A stretch of DNA of 56,246 nucleotides from Cryobacterium sp. Y50 (GTDB lineage Bacteria > Actinomycetota > Actinomycetes > Actinomycetales > Microbacteriaceae): the NCBI RefSeq assembly GCF_002929805.1, contig NZ_PJJM01000094.1:1-56246 (forward strand). Reading direction: 5' to 3'. The position numbers and the translations under genes were made by a program. Numbering within the stretch: position 1 is the stretch's first letter; each line of letters opens with the position of its first letter. Below the pieces are notes generated by a model, which was not told where the DNA came from, did no database searches, and saw only the letters and a list, made by a program, of their open reading frames with translations. Below are positions 26,995 through 36,600 of this stretch, one piece after another.

Positions 26995-27022
26995 GGGCAA
27001 GATTAGCCGGGCAGGATTAGCG

Positions 27023-28150
27023 CTAGCGGACAGCGCCGCGGGCTGGCTTGGCAATGGCCCGGCTGAGAACCTGGGTCAGCGCCCTCAGTCGGCGTTCCTC
27101 CGTAAAATGCGGGTTGACCGTCGACGGTTCGGGCAAGGCTTCCCGTGCTCGGATGGACCGCTCCAGAGTGCGGAGTGCCGACGAAATATCAGCGAGGGGT
27201 GCACCGGTGCGTGCCACGCCGATACCGCCGACGAGGGGCAACACCTCGCCGGCCCCTCCGTCGGCGAATCCCGCAGCCCGAACCCCCGCCCGCCATGCTT
27301 CAACGGGTACGAGACCAAACGACTCGGGCATGGAGGGAAAGCAGGCAACAGCATCGATCTCGCTGGCGATGGCTTCCACGGATTTTGTCTCCCCGCGGTA
27401 TTCGATACGTGGATCGCCCTCGATCAGGTGCAACACCGCGGCGAGAGCGGACTCCTGGCCGGGGAATGGCGCACCGAACAGAAGCAGTCGCCAGGAAAAG
27501 CCGGTCGCCGGAAGATGGGAGCTCGTTACCGGCCACAGGGATTGGAGCGCGTGAGCCACCTCGAGGTGTCCCCGGCGACCATTGACGCGGCCGATGACGG
27601 CGAGGGTGAACGGGTCGTGGAGCGTCGGTGCGCTGACCATCAGGACCGGGTCGAACACGGGCGACGTCACGGTCAACCGCGTGCGGGAGACCCCGTTGCG
27701 CTCCAGCCACGCTGCCGTGGCTTCGCTGCAGGCGCAGATCGGAAAGCGGCCGGGGGCCAGGAGCGCCCGAACCAAGAGGTTTCCCAAGCGGTTGGGGAGA
27801 AGTTCGTGCACCGACAGGTAAAAACTCTTGCGTTTTAGGCGCAGGAGCGGAATGTACGCGGCGAGGGCGAGCGTCCACAAGACCACGACGTCAGCATCGG
27901 TAATTTCTGGCCGAAGACGAATTGGATGCAGTAGGTCTGAGATTTTGCTGAGCCTCAGGACCGACAGCCCTGGGTCAACGATGACGGTTGCAGAGAGGCC
28001 GGACTGAGCCAGCTCTTCTGCCAGTGGTCCGGGGTTGGGCACGATGACGGCCACGGTGTGGCCGAGGCTGAGGAGACAGGAAATTTCCTGAATGAGCACA
28101 CGAGAGGCACCGTAGACGTCATTGTTCCCGTGCAAGATTGCGATGCGCAT
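27023..28150 (-). CDS. Glycosyltransferase, GT4 family
   Basis: This 375-residue retaining transferase has a GT-B fold. The N-terminal acceptor domain opens MRIAILHGNNDVYGASRVL, and the C-terminal nucleotide-sugar domain has FTLAVIGRVNGRRGH and the E-x7-E motif ESFGLVPVEAW. No signal peptide is present, so it works on the cytoplasmic side on a lipid-linked sugar. It is convergent with the short secreted-protein gene (28 bp apart) and divergent from the anchored protein gene. The control gap holds a perfect palindrome and a C/G dyad. The sugar is unknown. Confidence 0.88.
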   Translation of the reverse strand: MRIAILHGNNDVYGASRVLIQEISCLLSLGHTVAVIVPNPGPLAEELAQSGLSATVIVDPGLSVLRLSKISDLLHPIRLRPEITDADVVVLWTLALAAYIPLLRLKRKSFYLSVHELLPNRLGNLLVRALLAPGRFPICACSEATAAWLERNGVSRTRLTVTSPVFDPVLMVSAPTLHDPFTLAVIGRVNGRRGHLEVAHALQSLWPVTSSHLPATGFSWRLLLFGAPFPGQESALAAVLHLIEGDPRIEYRGETKSVEAIASEIDAVACFPSMPESFGLVPVEAWRAGVRAAGFADGGAGEVLPLVGGIGVARTGAPLADISSALRTLERSIRAREALPEPSTVNPHFTEERRLRALTQVLSRAIAKPARGAVR

Positions 28151-28183
28151 GTGTTGGCCTCATCAGTGGTCGGCAGCTTTTCA

Positions 28184-28199
28184 CACACTGTACAGTGTG
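28184..28199. promoter_or_regulatory. Perfect 16-bp palindrome
   Basis: CACACTGTACAGTGTG is fully self-complementary and lies 34 bp before the minus-strand glycosyltransferase and 125 bp before the anchored-protein gene. It is probably an operator for a dimeric regulator. No regulator gene lies nearby. Confidence 0.55.
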
Positions 28200-28206
28200 G
28201 GCGTGT

Positions 28207-28220
28207 ACCCCCAAAGTGGG
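28207..28220. promoter_or_regulatory. C/G-run dyad, site C
   Basis: ACCCCCAAAGTGGG fits the ACCCCC-spacer-GGG(GG) pattern of the other sites but is the least symmetric. It stands between divergent EPS-locus genes, next to the 16-bp palindrome. Confidence 0.4.
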
Positions 28221-28323
28221 CTCAGGTGCCCCCTTGGAAAGAAAACCCCACGCGTGTATTAATAACTCAACGACGTTCTCACCCGATTCATTTTTGAGCG
28301 GGTCCTCAGCCTGGAGTTTGATC

Positions 28324-29049
28324 ATGGCCGTGCACCATTCCGCCGATACCGGCCTCGACACCGCGGGAGGAAGGCGTCGGCTATGGTGGATTGCCGGGGC
28401 TGGACTCTTGGTCCTGCTCGTGGTTATCCTGCTCGTGACAAACGTTTGGGCGTCGCAGCGTGCCGGTTCGGCCGATGTCGCCGCGACGCAGTCCGTGACG
28501 AGCCCGTCCCCGACTCCCACCCGGTCGCCCGGCCGTTCGCCGTCCCCGTCGCCCAGCCCCGGGTCGGCCGAACCGGCGCCGCCTGTGCCAATTATCCCTG
28601 ACCCGAACGCTGGAGTCGGCGTTCCATCGAGCGAGGTCGCTCCACCACAGGTTCAGGAACCGGTTCCACTGACGGACCCCGCCGTGGCCGTGCCCGGGGT
28701 CGTGTTCCGTATCAGCGAACTCGAGGCGGTCGAGGGTGTGGCGCGGGGACCGGGCGAGATTGCCGGTCCGTCGCTCCGGTTCGCCGTCTCCGTTCGCAAC
28801 GACACTGCGGCGCCCGTCTCGTTGACGTCAACCGTCGTCAACTTCTTTTTTGGGGCTGTTCAGTCGCCGGCCACCGAACTTGCCGCGCCGGGCGGAGTCC
28901 CATTTCCCGATGAGGTCGCCGTTGGCGCGACCGCGCAGGGCGTGTTCGTTTTCACTGTCCCCGCTGATGAGCGAGACGAAGTGCAGATCGCCGTCGACTA
29001 CTCGGCCGGCGTGCCGATCGTGCTCTTTGAGGGCGCGGCGCCACGCTGA
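28324..29049 (+). CDS. Membrane-anchored protein with Ser/Pro linker and beta-sandwich-like domain
   Basis: This 241-residue protein has a short basic N-terminus, one membrane helix (about residues 20-42, LLVLLVVILLVTNVW), then a Ser/Thr/Pro-rich linker (about 55-90). The extracytoplasmic domain (about 120-241) resembles DUF4352-like folds (LRFAVSVRNDTAAPVSLTSTV, FVFTVPADERDEVQIAVDYS). ATG 28324 with GGAG upstream starts right before the helix; the longer open frame is ignored. It lies just before the 1098-residue secreted protein gene and could be an anchor or assembly partner. This is inference. Confidence 0.75.
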   Translation: MAVHHSADTGLDTAGGRRRLWWIAGAGLLVLLVVILLVTNVWASQRAGSADVAATQSVTSPSPTPTRSPGRSPSPSPSPGSAEPAPPVPIIPDPNAGVGVPSSEVAPPQVQEPVPLTDPAVAVPGVVFRISELEAVEGVARGPGEIAGPSLRFAVSVRNDTAAPVSLTSTVVNFFFGAVQSPATELAAPGGVPFPDEVAVGATAQGVFVFTVPADERDEVQIAVDYSAGVPIVLFEGAAPR

Positions 29050-29069
29050 CCAAGCCTTGCACGTGACTG

Positions 29070-29095
29070 CCCCCCCATAGAGGGTATTCTATAAT
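29070..29095 (+). promoter_or_regulatory. C/G-run dyad, site D, with a perfect TATAAT
   Basis: CCCCCCCATAGAGGG (29070-29084) is followed five bases later by TATAAT (29090-29095). The dyad therefore occupies the -35 region of the promoter for the 1098-residue protein, suiting either an activator replacing -35 contacts or a repressor. Confidence 0.6.
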
Positions 29096-29171
29096 GAGAA
29101 AACCTCACTAGACTCCGTTGAATGCGACGGCCACCCGACGGCCTCGCTCCTCCTCCGAGTAAGGAAGCACC

Positions 29172-32100
29172 GTGGGATCTCTCTACGCGTCTCGACTGAA
29201 CCGCGCACGCCTGACTTCGTTTCATAATCGGTCAGCACGCGCCGGTGCGTTCGGGTTGATGACCGCTCTCGCGGTAGTCGCCGCCGCCATCACGGTTCCA
29301 CTCCAGGCCGTAGCCGACACAGCTCCTACCGATCCAGCCACGCCGGTGACGATGGCCGCGGATTCCCTTCCCACCGCTCAGATCAACGGTGTGGTGTGGG
29401 CCCAGTTGATTGTTGGCAATACCGTCTATGTGGGGGGCGAATTCACCAGAGCCCGCCCGGCTGGTTCCGGCGTCGGTGTGAATGAGGTGGTGCGCACCAA
29501 TCTGCTCGCCTACAACCTGACGACCGGTGTGTTGATCCCGACGTTCAGCCCCAACCCCAACGGTGCAGTTCGAGCACTCGTCGCCTCTGCTGATGGCAGC
29601 AGAATCTATGCCGGCGGCTCGTTCACCTCCGTGAGCGGAGCGAATCGGTACCGCCTGGCGGCCTTTGACACCGGCACGGGCGCGCTCGTCGCGTCGTTTG
29701 CTCCAGTCCTGAACGCGCAGGTCAAAGCGCTCGGATTTTCGGGTGGCGCGTTGTTTGCTGGTGGGAGCTTTAGTACTGCCGGTGGTCAGCCGCGCCCCCA
29801 AATTGCGTCGTTTGACGCCTCCAACGGTGCGTTGAAGGCCTGGTCAGGAACCCCGAGTGGCGGTGCCGTCAACGCCCTCACCGTCTCGCCCGATGGTGCC
29901 AAAGTCATTATCGGCGGCGCCTTCACCTCGTACAACGGCGCCAGCACCCCCGGCTACGGGATGGCGGCCGTCGACGCCGTCACCGGTGCATCCCTGCCCT
30001 GGGCGGTCAACTCGCTGCTCCGCAACGGCGGAATCAACGGCGGAATCACAAGCCTGACCTCCTCGCTCGATGGTGTCTTCGGCACGGGATACGACTACGG
30101 CGCTGGCGCCAACTTCGAGGGCACCTTCCGCGCCAGCTGGTCGGACGGTTCAATCATCTGGATGGAAGACTGCCACGGAGACACCTACTCCGCGGCCCCG
30201 ACCCAGAACGTCGTATACACCACCGGTCACGCCCACTACTGCGGCAATATCGGCGGACCGGTCGAGACGGCGCCGCGCTCCTACCACCGAACCCTGTCGT
30301 TCACGATGGCTACCACCGGATTCATTACGCCGAACGCCGTGGGCAACTACGACAACTTCGTCGGCAAACCTCGCCCGAGCCTGTTGAGCTTCTACCCGGA
30401 CATCAACACGGGCATCTATACCGGGCAAGGGCAGGGGCCCTGGAACGTCGTGACCAACGGTCAATACCTGCTGTACGCCGGCGAGTTCACCAACGTCAAC
30501 AACAAGGGGCAGCAGGGGCTGGCTCGATTCGCCAGCTCCACGACCGCAACCAATAAGGAAGGGCCCCGCGTGGCTAACGCAGCCTTCGTGGCGTCTGCTT
30601 TCGTTCCTGACCTGCAATCGCTCTCGAACGGCACGGTGCGCATTGGCTGGAAGTCGGCCTACGATCGTGACAACGAGCGACTCAAATACGAAGTTCTGCG
30701 TGATGGAGTGTCGGTCGGTACCGTATCGGGCCTGTCCGTCGACTGGTCCCGACCCAGCATGGGTTGGACGGACAGCGGGCTGACCCCCAGTCAAACGTAT
30801 TCCTATCAAGTCAGGGTGAGCGATCCATTTGGCAACGTGAAGACCGGAAGTCCGGCATCCGTTAACGTCGCAAGTGTCGGGAGCTACAGCGCATACGCGT
30901 TGGCGGTTCGTGCAGACTCGCCGACGTCCTACTGGCCGCTCGGCGAAGCCAGCGGAACGACGGCCTTCGACTGGGTCGCCGCCGCCAATGCACAAACCGC
31001 CTCTGGCGTGACCAGGGACGTCGCGGGTGCCCTCACCGGTGACAGCGGCTCTGCTTCGCGGTTCAGCGGCACCACGACCGGGTTCGCCGCGTCCAGCGCG
31101 TTTGAAACACCGCGCGGCGCCTTCAGCGTCGAGTCCTGGGTCAAGACCACGACCAAGCGTGGCGGAAAAATTATCGGCCTCGGCAACAGCACCACCGCCA
31201 ACTCCACTGCCTACGACCGTCACGTTTATATGGACAATGCCGGCCGAATCTGGTTCGGAGTCAAGCCGGGTGTTCTCCGCACGATCAATACGACGGGGTC
31301 CTATAATGATGGACAGTGGCACCACGTCGTTGCCACTGTCGGCGCAAACGGTATGTCGCTGTACATTGACGGAGTACTCGCCGTCCAACGCACCGACACG
31401 ACCTCCGCGGCCCCGATTCAAGGCTACTGGCGCATCGGCGGCGACAATCTGAGTGGCTGGACCAGCCGGCCCCTGAGCGACTATATCGCCGCTGACATCG
31501 ATGACGTCGCCGTGTATCCAAACGCGCTCGGGGCGGAATCCATCGCGAACCACTACTTTATAGGCAGCGCCGGTCCTCAGGCCAATGTGCCGCCGACCGC
31601 GGCTTTTAGCTACCAGACGTCACCATTCGCCGTTTCGGTGGACGCATCCGCTTCGACGGATGCTGATGGCACCGTTGCTGGCTACGCCTGGTCGTGGGGT
31701 GACGGGACAAATTCGACCGGCAAGACAGCCACGCACAGCTACACCGCCGCCGGCAGTTATCCCGTCTCCCTCACGGTTACCGATAATTCTGCCGCAACGG
31801 CCGTGACGTCGCAGAACGTGCTCGTGCCGGCCGCTGATCCCAATCTCCCCATGGCAACCGACACGTTTTCCCGCGTCTTGAGCAGCGGGCTCGGCACGGC
31901 CGATAGCGGAGGCGCGTGGACCACGACCGGATCGTCGGTGAATTACTCGGTCAGCGACGGTGCCGGGTGGTTCAAAGCCGCGGCCGGGGCCACAGTCAAC
32001 GGATATCTGTCGGGTGTGTCCGCGGCTGACAGTGACGTGAGTGTGACGTTAGCACTTCAGCAGGCGGCCACTGGCTCGGGAGCGTATGCGTCGGTCATCG

Positions 32101-32468
32101 GCCGGCGAGTCGGCACCGATGATTACCGGGCCAGGGTCAAGTTCCTGGCCACGGGTGTCGTACAGCTGCAACTCATGCACGGTGCGACAACTTTGATGGT
32201 GCAAAACATCGCCGGGCTGACCTACACGACAGGAACCCAGCTTCGCGTCCGGCTGCAGGTTTTCGGCACCGTGCCGACGACCATCCGGGCTAAGGTCTGG
32301 AGCGCCGGTGGCACTGAGCCGGCGGCCTGGCAGCTCAGCACGACGGATGCCACACCCGCCATGCAGGCGCCTGGCTCTGTCGGACTGGCCCTCTACCTCG
32401 GGTCAACGGCTACTGTGACTCCGGTCACGACGATCTTGGACGATTTCGTCGCTACGCATGCAAATTGA
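29172..32468 (+). CDS. Secreted propeller-FN3-LamG-PKD protein, middle paralogue
   Basis: This 1098-residue exported protein has a long signal peptide (cleavage near AVA before DTAPTDP). The order is repeat region (about 70-457), FN3-like (461-570), LamG/ConA-like (573-800; DSPTSYWPLGEASG, YDRHVYMDNAGRIWFG), PKD (804-886; TDADGTVAGYAWSWGDG) and a C-terminal beta module (893-1098; DTFSRVLSSGLGTAD, GRRVGTDDYRARVK). EDCHGDTYS with C334 and HAHYCGN are conserved. AAGGAA precedes the GTG. It shares close sequence with the 33632 gene over its whole length, so both come from duplication. No sorting signal or anchor is present. A glycan-binding matrix protein is inferred. Confidence 0.82.
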   Translation: MGSLYASRLNRARLTSFHNRSARAGAFGLMTALAVVAAAITVPLQAVADTAPTDPATPVTMAADSLPTAQINGVVWAQLIVGNTVYVGGEFTRARPAGSGVGVNEVVRTNLLAYNLTTGVLIPTFSPNPNGAVRALVASADGSRIYAGGSFTSVSGANRYRLAAFDTGTGALVASFAPVLNAQVKALGFSGGALFAGGSFSTAGGQPRPQIASFDASNGALKAWSGTPSGGAVNALTVSPDGAKVIIGGAFTSYNGASTPGYGMAAVDAVTGASLPWAVNSLLRNGGINGGITSLTSSLDGVFGTGYDYGAGANFEGTFRASWSDGSIIWMEDCHGDTYSAAPTQNVVYTTGHAHYCGNIGGPVETAPRSYHRTLSFTMATTGFITPNAVGNYDNFVGKPRPSLLSFYPDINTGIYTGQGQGPWNVVTNGQYLLYAGEFTNVNNKGQQGLARFASSTTATNKEGPRVANAAFVASAFVPDLQSLSNGTVRIGWKSAYDRDNERLKYEVLRDGVSVGTVSGLSVDWSRPSMGWTDSGLTPSQTYSYQVRVSDPFGNVKTGSPASVNVASVGSYSAYALAVRADSPTSYWPLGEASGTTAFDWVAAANAQTASGVTRDVAGALTGDSGSASRFSGTTTGFAASSAFETPRGAFSVESWVKTTTKRGGKIIGLGNSTTANSTAYDRHVYMDNAGRIWFGVKPGVLRTINTTGSYNDGQWHHVVATVGANGMSLYIDGVLAVQRTDTTSAAPIQGYWRIGGDNLSGWTSRPLSDYIAADIDDVAVYPNALGAESIANHYFIGSAGPQANVPPTAAFSYQTSPFAVSVDASASTDADGTVAGYAWSWGDGTNSTGKTATHSYTAAGSYPVSLTVTDNSAATAVTSQNVLVPAADPNLPMATDTFSRVLSSGLGTADSGGAWTTTGSSVNYSVSDGAGWFKAAAGATVNGYLSGVSAADSDVSVTLALQQAATGSGAYASVIGRRVGTDDYRARVKFLATGVVQLQLMHGATTLMVQNIAGLTYTTGTQLRVRLQVFGTVPTTIRAKVWSAGGTEPAAWQLSTTDATPAMQAPGSVGLALYLGSTATVTPVTTILDDFVATHAN

Positions 32469-32567
32469 CCGATGCCGGCAGCGGCCGATCAGCGTGGCTG
32501 ACCGGATGTCAGCAGCGCCGCTGCTTGTGCAGAATTTGTGATGGCGCAATGCCAAAGAGGGGGAGTC

Positions 32568-33515
32568 GTGACCAACGAATATCCGCGTGGTGAGGCCAGC
32601 GTCGTGATCGCGGTCCTCACCTATTGTCGCGCCCATGACCTGGCGGAGTTGCTGCCAGAGCTCCTTGGCCAGGCCGCCACAGTCTCTCGGTCGATCGAGA
32701 TTCTCGTCGTGGACAACGATCCGCACGGCGGTGCACGTGACCAGGTGGCTGCGGTCGCCGCGTCGAGTAGCTTCGTTCCAGTGCGGTACGTGCATGAACC
32801 GATTCCTGGGATTGCGGCCGGTCGCAATCGGGCCTTGACGGAAGCAGATCATGCCCACGTGCTGATCTTCATCGACGATGATGAGCGGCCTACTGCCCAG
32901 TGGCTCATGCAGCTTCTCGACACCTACGCGACTTTTCGACCGGCCGCCGTCGTCGGTCCGGTGCTCTCGCGATACGCCACGGAACCCGAACCGTGGATTC
33001 GGGCTGGCGGTTTCTTTGAACGTCGCCGATTCGCCACGGGGACGCCGGTTTCGCTCGCCGCCACCAACAACCTCCTCCTTGATCTCGTTCAGGTGCGCCG
33101 CCTCGGCCTGAACTTTGACGAACGGTTCGGCATCTCCGGTGGTTCGGATTCGCTGTTCACCCGGCAGCTGCATCGCCTCGGTGGGCAAATGATCTGGTGC
33201 GACGAGGCCATCGTCATCGACGTGGTCCCGGCCAGCCGACTCACTCGAGAATGGGTGCTGCAGCGCGCTTTCCGCATGGGAAATACCTGGAGTCGAATCA
33301 ACCTCGACGATACTGCGCACGGCGAGCGGATGCTCGTGCGAGCCACAATGGTCGCCCGCGGCACCGCACGGGTACTGGGCGGCCTCGCCCGCTACCTGAC
33401 CGGATTGATCATCGGACAATTGCCCCATCGGGCCCGGGGACTGCGCACCGCCGCCCGCGGTGCCGGCATGCTGAGCGGCTCCGTGGGGTCGATTTATCAC
33501 GAGTACAAGCGCTAG
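32568..33515 (+). CDS. Glycosyltransferase family 2
   Basis: This 315-residue GT-A transferase has VVIAVLTYCRAHDLAELLPEL at the nucleotide-binding start (in part), EILVVDNDPHGG and the metal-binding acidic cluster FIDDDERP. A later GGSDSLFTRQL helps acceptor binding. The C-terminal helices may touch the membrane. The frame opens at 32538, but GTG 32568 has AGAGGGGGA upstream and is preferred. It lies between the two large secreted-protein genes in the same direction, only about 100 bp from each, so it may share their expression. Confidence 0.88.
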   Translation: MTNEYPRGEASVVIAVLTYCRAHDLAELLPELLGQAATVSRSIEILVVDNDPHGGARDQVAAVAASSSFVPVRYVHEPIPGIAAGRNRALTEADHAHVLIFIDDDERPTAQWLMQLLDTYATFRPAAVVGPVLSRYATEPEPWIRAGGFFERRRFATGTPVSLAATNNLLLDLVQVRRLGLNFDERFGISGGSDSLFTRQLHRLGGQMIWCDEAIVIDVVPASRLTREWVLQRAFRMGNTWSRINLDDTAHGERMLVRATMVARGTARVLGGLARYLTGLIIGQLPHRARGLRTAARGAGMLSGSVGSIYHEYKR

Positions 33516-33527
33516 CCCAGCACCAAT

Positions 33528-33542
33528 ACCCCGTATGGGGGG
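33528..33542 (+). promoter_or_regulatory. C/G-run dyad, site E
   Basis: ACCCCGTATGGGGGG stands about 90 bp before the 1426-residue protein gene. ATTGATAACTG directly after it matches the position of ATTCTATAATG after site D, so a common promoter architecture is likely. A further candidate -10 is TATACT at 33567-33572. Confidence 0.55.
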
Positions 33543-33631
33543 CATTGATAACTGACAAAGACTCAATATACTGCGAACTAGTGCGGTGGCTACTCGAAGG
33601 CTACGGTCCAAACCCTAAGTGAGGCCTTCTG

Positions 33632-36600
33632 GTGGCTGTTCCTCTGCTCGTCGCTTCGCGCAGTCTTGTCGCTCCAACACCCAGCGGAACCCCGCGCCTG
33701 GCCAAATTGGCACGGGCAGGCTGGCTCGCTCTGGCGACGGCGGTCGCCGTGATCGCCGGAGTGCTGAGCGCCCCAGCCGTGGCGCTGGCGGATTCCGCGC
33801 CGGTCGATGTCAGCACTCCGGTCACGGTCGCCGCGGATTCGCTGCCGACGACACAGATCAACGGTGTCGTCTGGACTCAGCTGATCGTGGGGAACACGGT
33901 GTACGTGGGAGGGGAATTCACCCGCGCCCGCCCGGCCGGCTCGGCCCGCGGTGTCAACGAGGTGGTGCGCAACAACCTGCTCGCCTACAACCTCACCACC
34001 GGACAACTCATGTCCGCGTTCAACCCCAACCTCAACGGAGCCGTTCGTGCTCTGGTCGCCTCGGCCGACGGTACCCGGGTCTACGCCGGCGGGTCTTTCA
34101 CCAAGGTCGGTTCGGACACTCGGTACCGCCTGGCGGCCTTTGACACGGGTACGGGCGCCCTAGTCTCCACCTGGAAGCCGGTCGTGAACGCCTCCGTGAA
34201 GGCGCTGGGAATCTTCGGCAACACGGTCTATGCCGGAGGAACCTTTTCCACCGCCGGCGGACAGGCTCGCACCATGACGGCTTCATTCGCTGCGTCCAAC
34301 GGTGCCCTCGGCACCTGGACCGGTGAACCTGCGGGCGGCGGGGTCAACGCACTGACCATCTCCCCTGACGGGGGCAGAGTCATCATCGGCGGCGCGTTCA
34401 CCTCGTACAACGGCAACTCCAACCCCGGCTACGGCATGGCTGCAACGGATGCCGCCACCGGCGCATCCCTGCCGTGGAAGATCAACTCGATCATTCGCAA
34501 CGGCGGCAAAGACGCCGCCATCCTGAGCCTGACCTCGTCGGAACAGGGCGTCATCGGAACCGGCTATGTCTTCGGAACCGGCGGAACTCTCGAGGGTGCT
34601 TTTCGCGCCAGCTGGGACGAGGGTGCACTGATCTGGGTCGAGGACTGCCACGGCGATACCTACTCCGCAGTGCCAGTCGGCGACGTCGTCTACACCACTT
34701 CGCACGCTCACTTTTGTGGCAACATTGCCGGCCCGCCACAGACCGACCCATGGACCTTCCACCGCACCCTGACGTTCACGTCGGAGGCGAAAGGAATCAT
34801 CACCAGAAACCGCACGGGCGGTTCGTATTACAACTTTGAGGGAACCCCCCGGCCTGACCTGCTGACCTTCTACCCCGATATAAATTCCGGCACGTACACC
34901 GGCCAGGGTCAGGGACCGTGGAACATTGCCGCGAATGAGGACTATCTGCTCTACGGCGGCGAGTTCACGATCGTCAACAACAAGGGGCAGCAGGGGCTGG
35001 CGCGGTTCGCGGCTCGCACCATCGCCCCAAATAAGGAAGGCCCGCGGGTCACAAATACCTCCTTTGTGGCCGCAGACTTCGTGCCGTCCGTCGCGTCCTT
35101 TGTGCCGGGGGGAACCCGGCTGAGCTGGATGAGTGCCTACGACCGTGACAACGAAAATCTCAGCTACGAGGTGCTCAGGGACGGTGCGAGCGTCGCGACA
35201 ATCCTGGCCGACTCTACCGATTGGAACCGGCCGATGCTCAGTTGGAGTGACGCCGGGCTGACGCCGGGACAAAGCTACGACTATCGCATCCGCGTGACCG
35301 ACCCATTCGGCAACAGTCGCACCGGCGCCGTGGCGTCGGTCACAGTAGCCGAGGGTGCGGGGCTGAGTGACTACGCGGCATCCGTTTTGGGTGACTCACC
35401 GCGGTCCTACTGGCCGCTCGGTGAGCAGGAAGGCACAACGGCCTTCGACTGGTCCGGCGGAGCCGACCTGGCCGTGCGGTCGGGCGTGACCAGAGATGTC
35501 TCGGGCGCCATCGCTGAGCAGGCCGCCTCGCGCTTCGACGGCACGGCAAACGGGCTGGCCTCGACCGCAACGGCGGAAGGATCGTCGAACAACTTCAGCG
35601 TCGAGGCGTGGGTGAAAACCACCACCACCCGAGGCGGCAAAATCGTCGGATTCGGCGACAAAGACACCGGCAACTCGACCGGATACGACCGCCACGTTTA
35701 TATGGACAACAGCGGCAAGATCTGGTTCGGCGCCTACCCCAGCGCGATTCGCACCATTAACACGAGCGACAGCTATAACGATGGGCAATGGCACCACATT
35801 GTGGCCAGCCTCAGTCCGGCGGGCATGACGCTGTACATCGACGGCAAGCGCGCGGCGCATCGCTCCGACGTGACGACCGGGCAGGTTTACCAGGGGTTCT
35901 GGCGAATCGGTGGAGATACACTCAGCAGCTGGACCAGCCAGCCGACGAGTGGGTACATTGCGGCCGATATCGACGAGGTCGCGCTGTACAGCGGGCCGCT
36001 GAGTCGCCAGCAGGTGCTCGACCACTACGTCGCGTCCGGTCGCACCTCACCGGTACCGGCCGCGCCCGCCGATTCCTACGGTGCCGCCGTGTACGGCGCC
36101 GAACCCGACCTGTATTGGCGCCTGGGCGAAGCCGCCGGCACGACAGCCCTCGATGCTGGTCAGTTGGGCAATTCCGGAACATACTCCGGCGCCGTCACGA
36201 AGGGTGCGGACGCGCTGATCACCGGGACGAACAGTACCGCGGTGACCTTCAACGACGGAACTGTCAGCAGCGACACGCAATTCGTGAATCCGACCACCTA
36301 CTCGCTCGAGGCCTGGTTCAACACGACCACGACCCAGGGCGGAAAAATCATCGGCTTCGGCAACCGTCAGACCGGGCTGTCGACCAACTATGACCGTCAC
36401 GTCTACCTGCAGGATGACGGGCGTCTCGTCTTCGGAACCTGGACCGGCAAAGCAAACCTGGTGACCTCGGCCGCGTCCTACAACGATGGCGTGAGTCACC
36501 ACGTGGTGGCCGTGCAGTCTCCCGCCGGCATGCAGCTCTACGTCGATGGCGCACTGGTGGGCACGAATCCGCAACCGGCGGCGCAGGCCTACTCGGGGTA

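Noticed and set aside
28314..28328. GAGTTTGATCATGGC, matching the conserved 5' end of 16S rRNA
   Set aside because: The match ends after 15 bases and the DNA beyond reads as a good protein start (MAVHHSAD). No rRNA follows. Chance similarity.
30150..31553. 467-codon minus-strand frame opposite the 1098-residue protein gene
   Set aside because: Shadow of a GC-rich plus-strand gene; the sense strand shows clear domains and a signal peptide.
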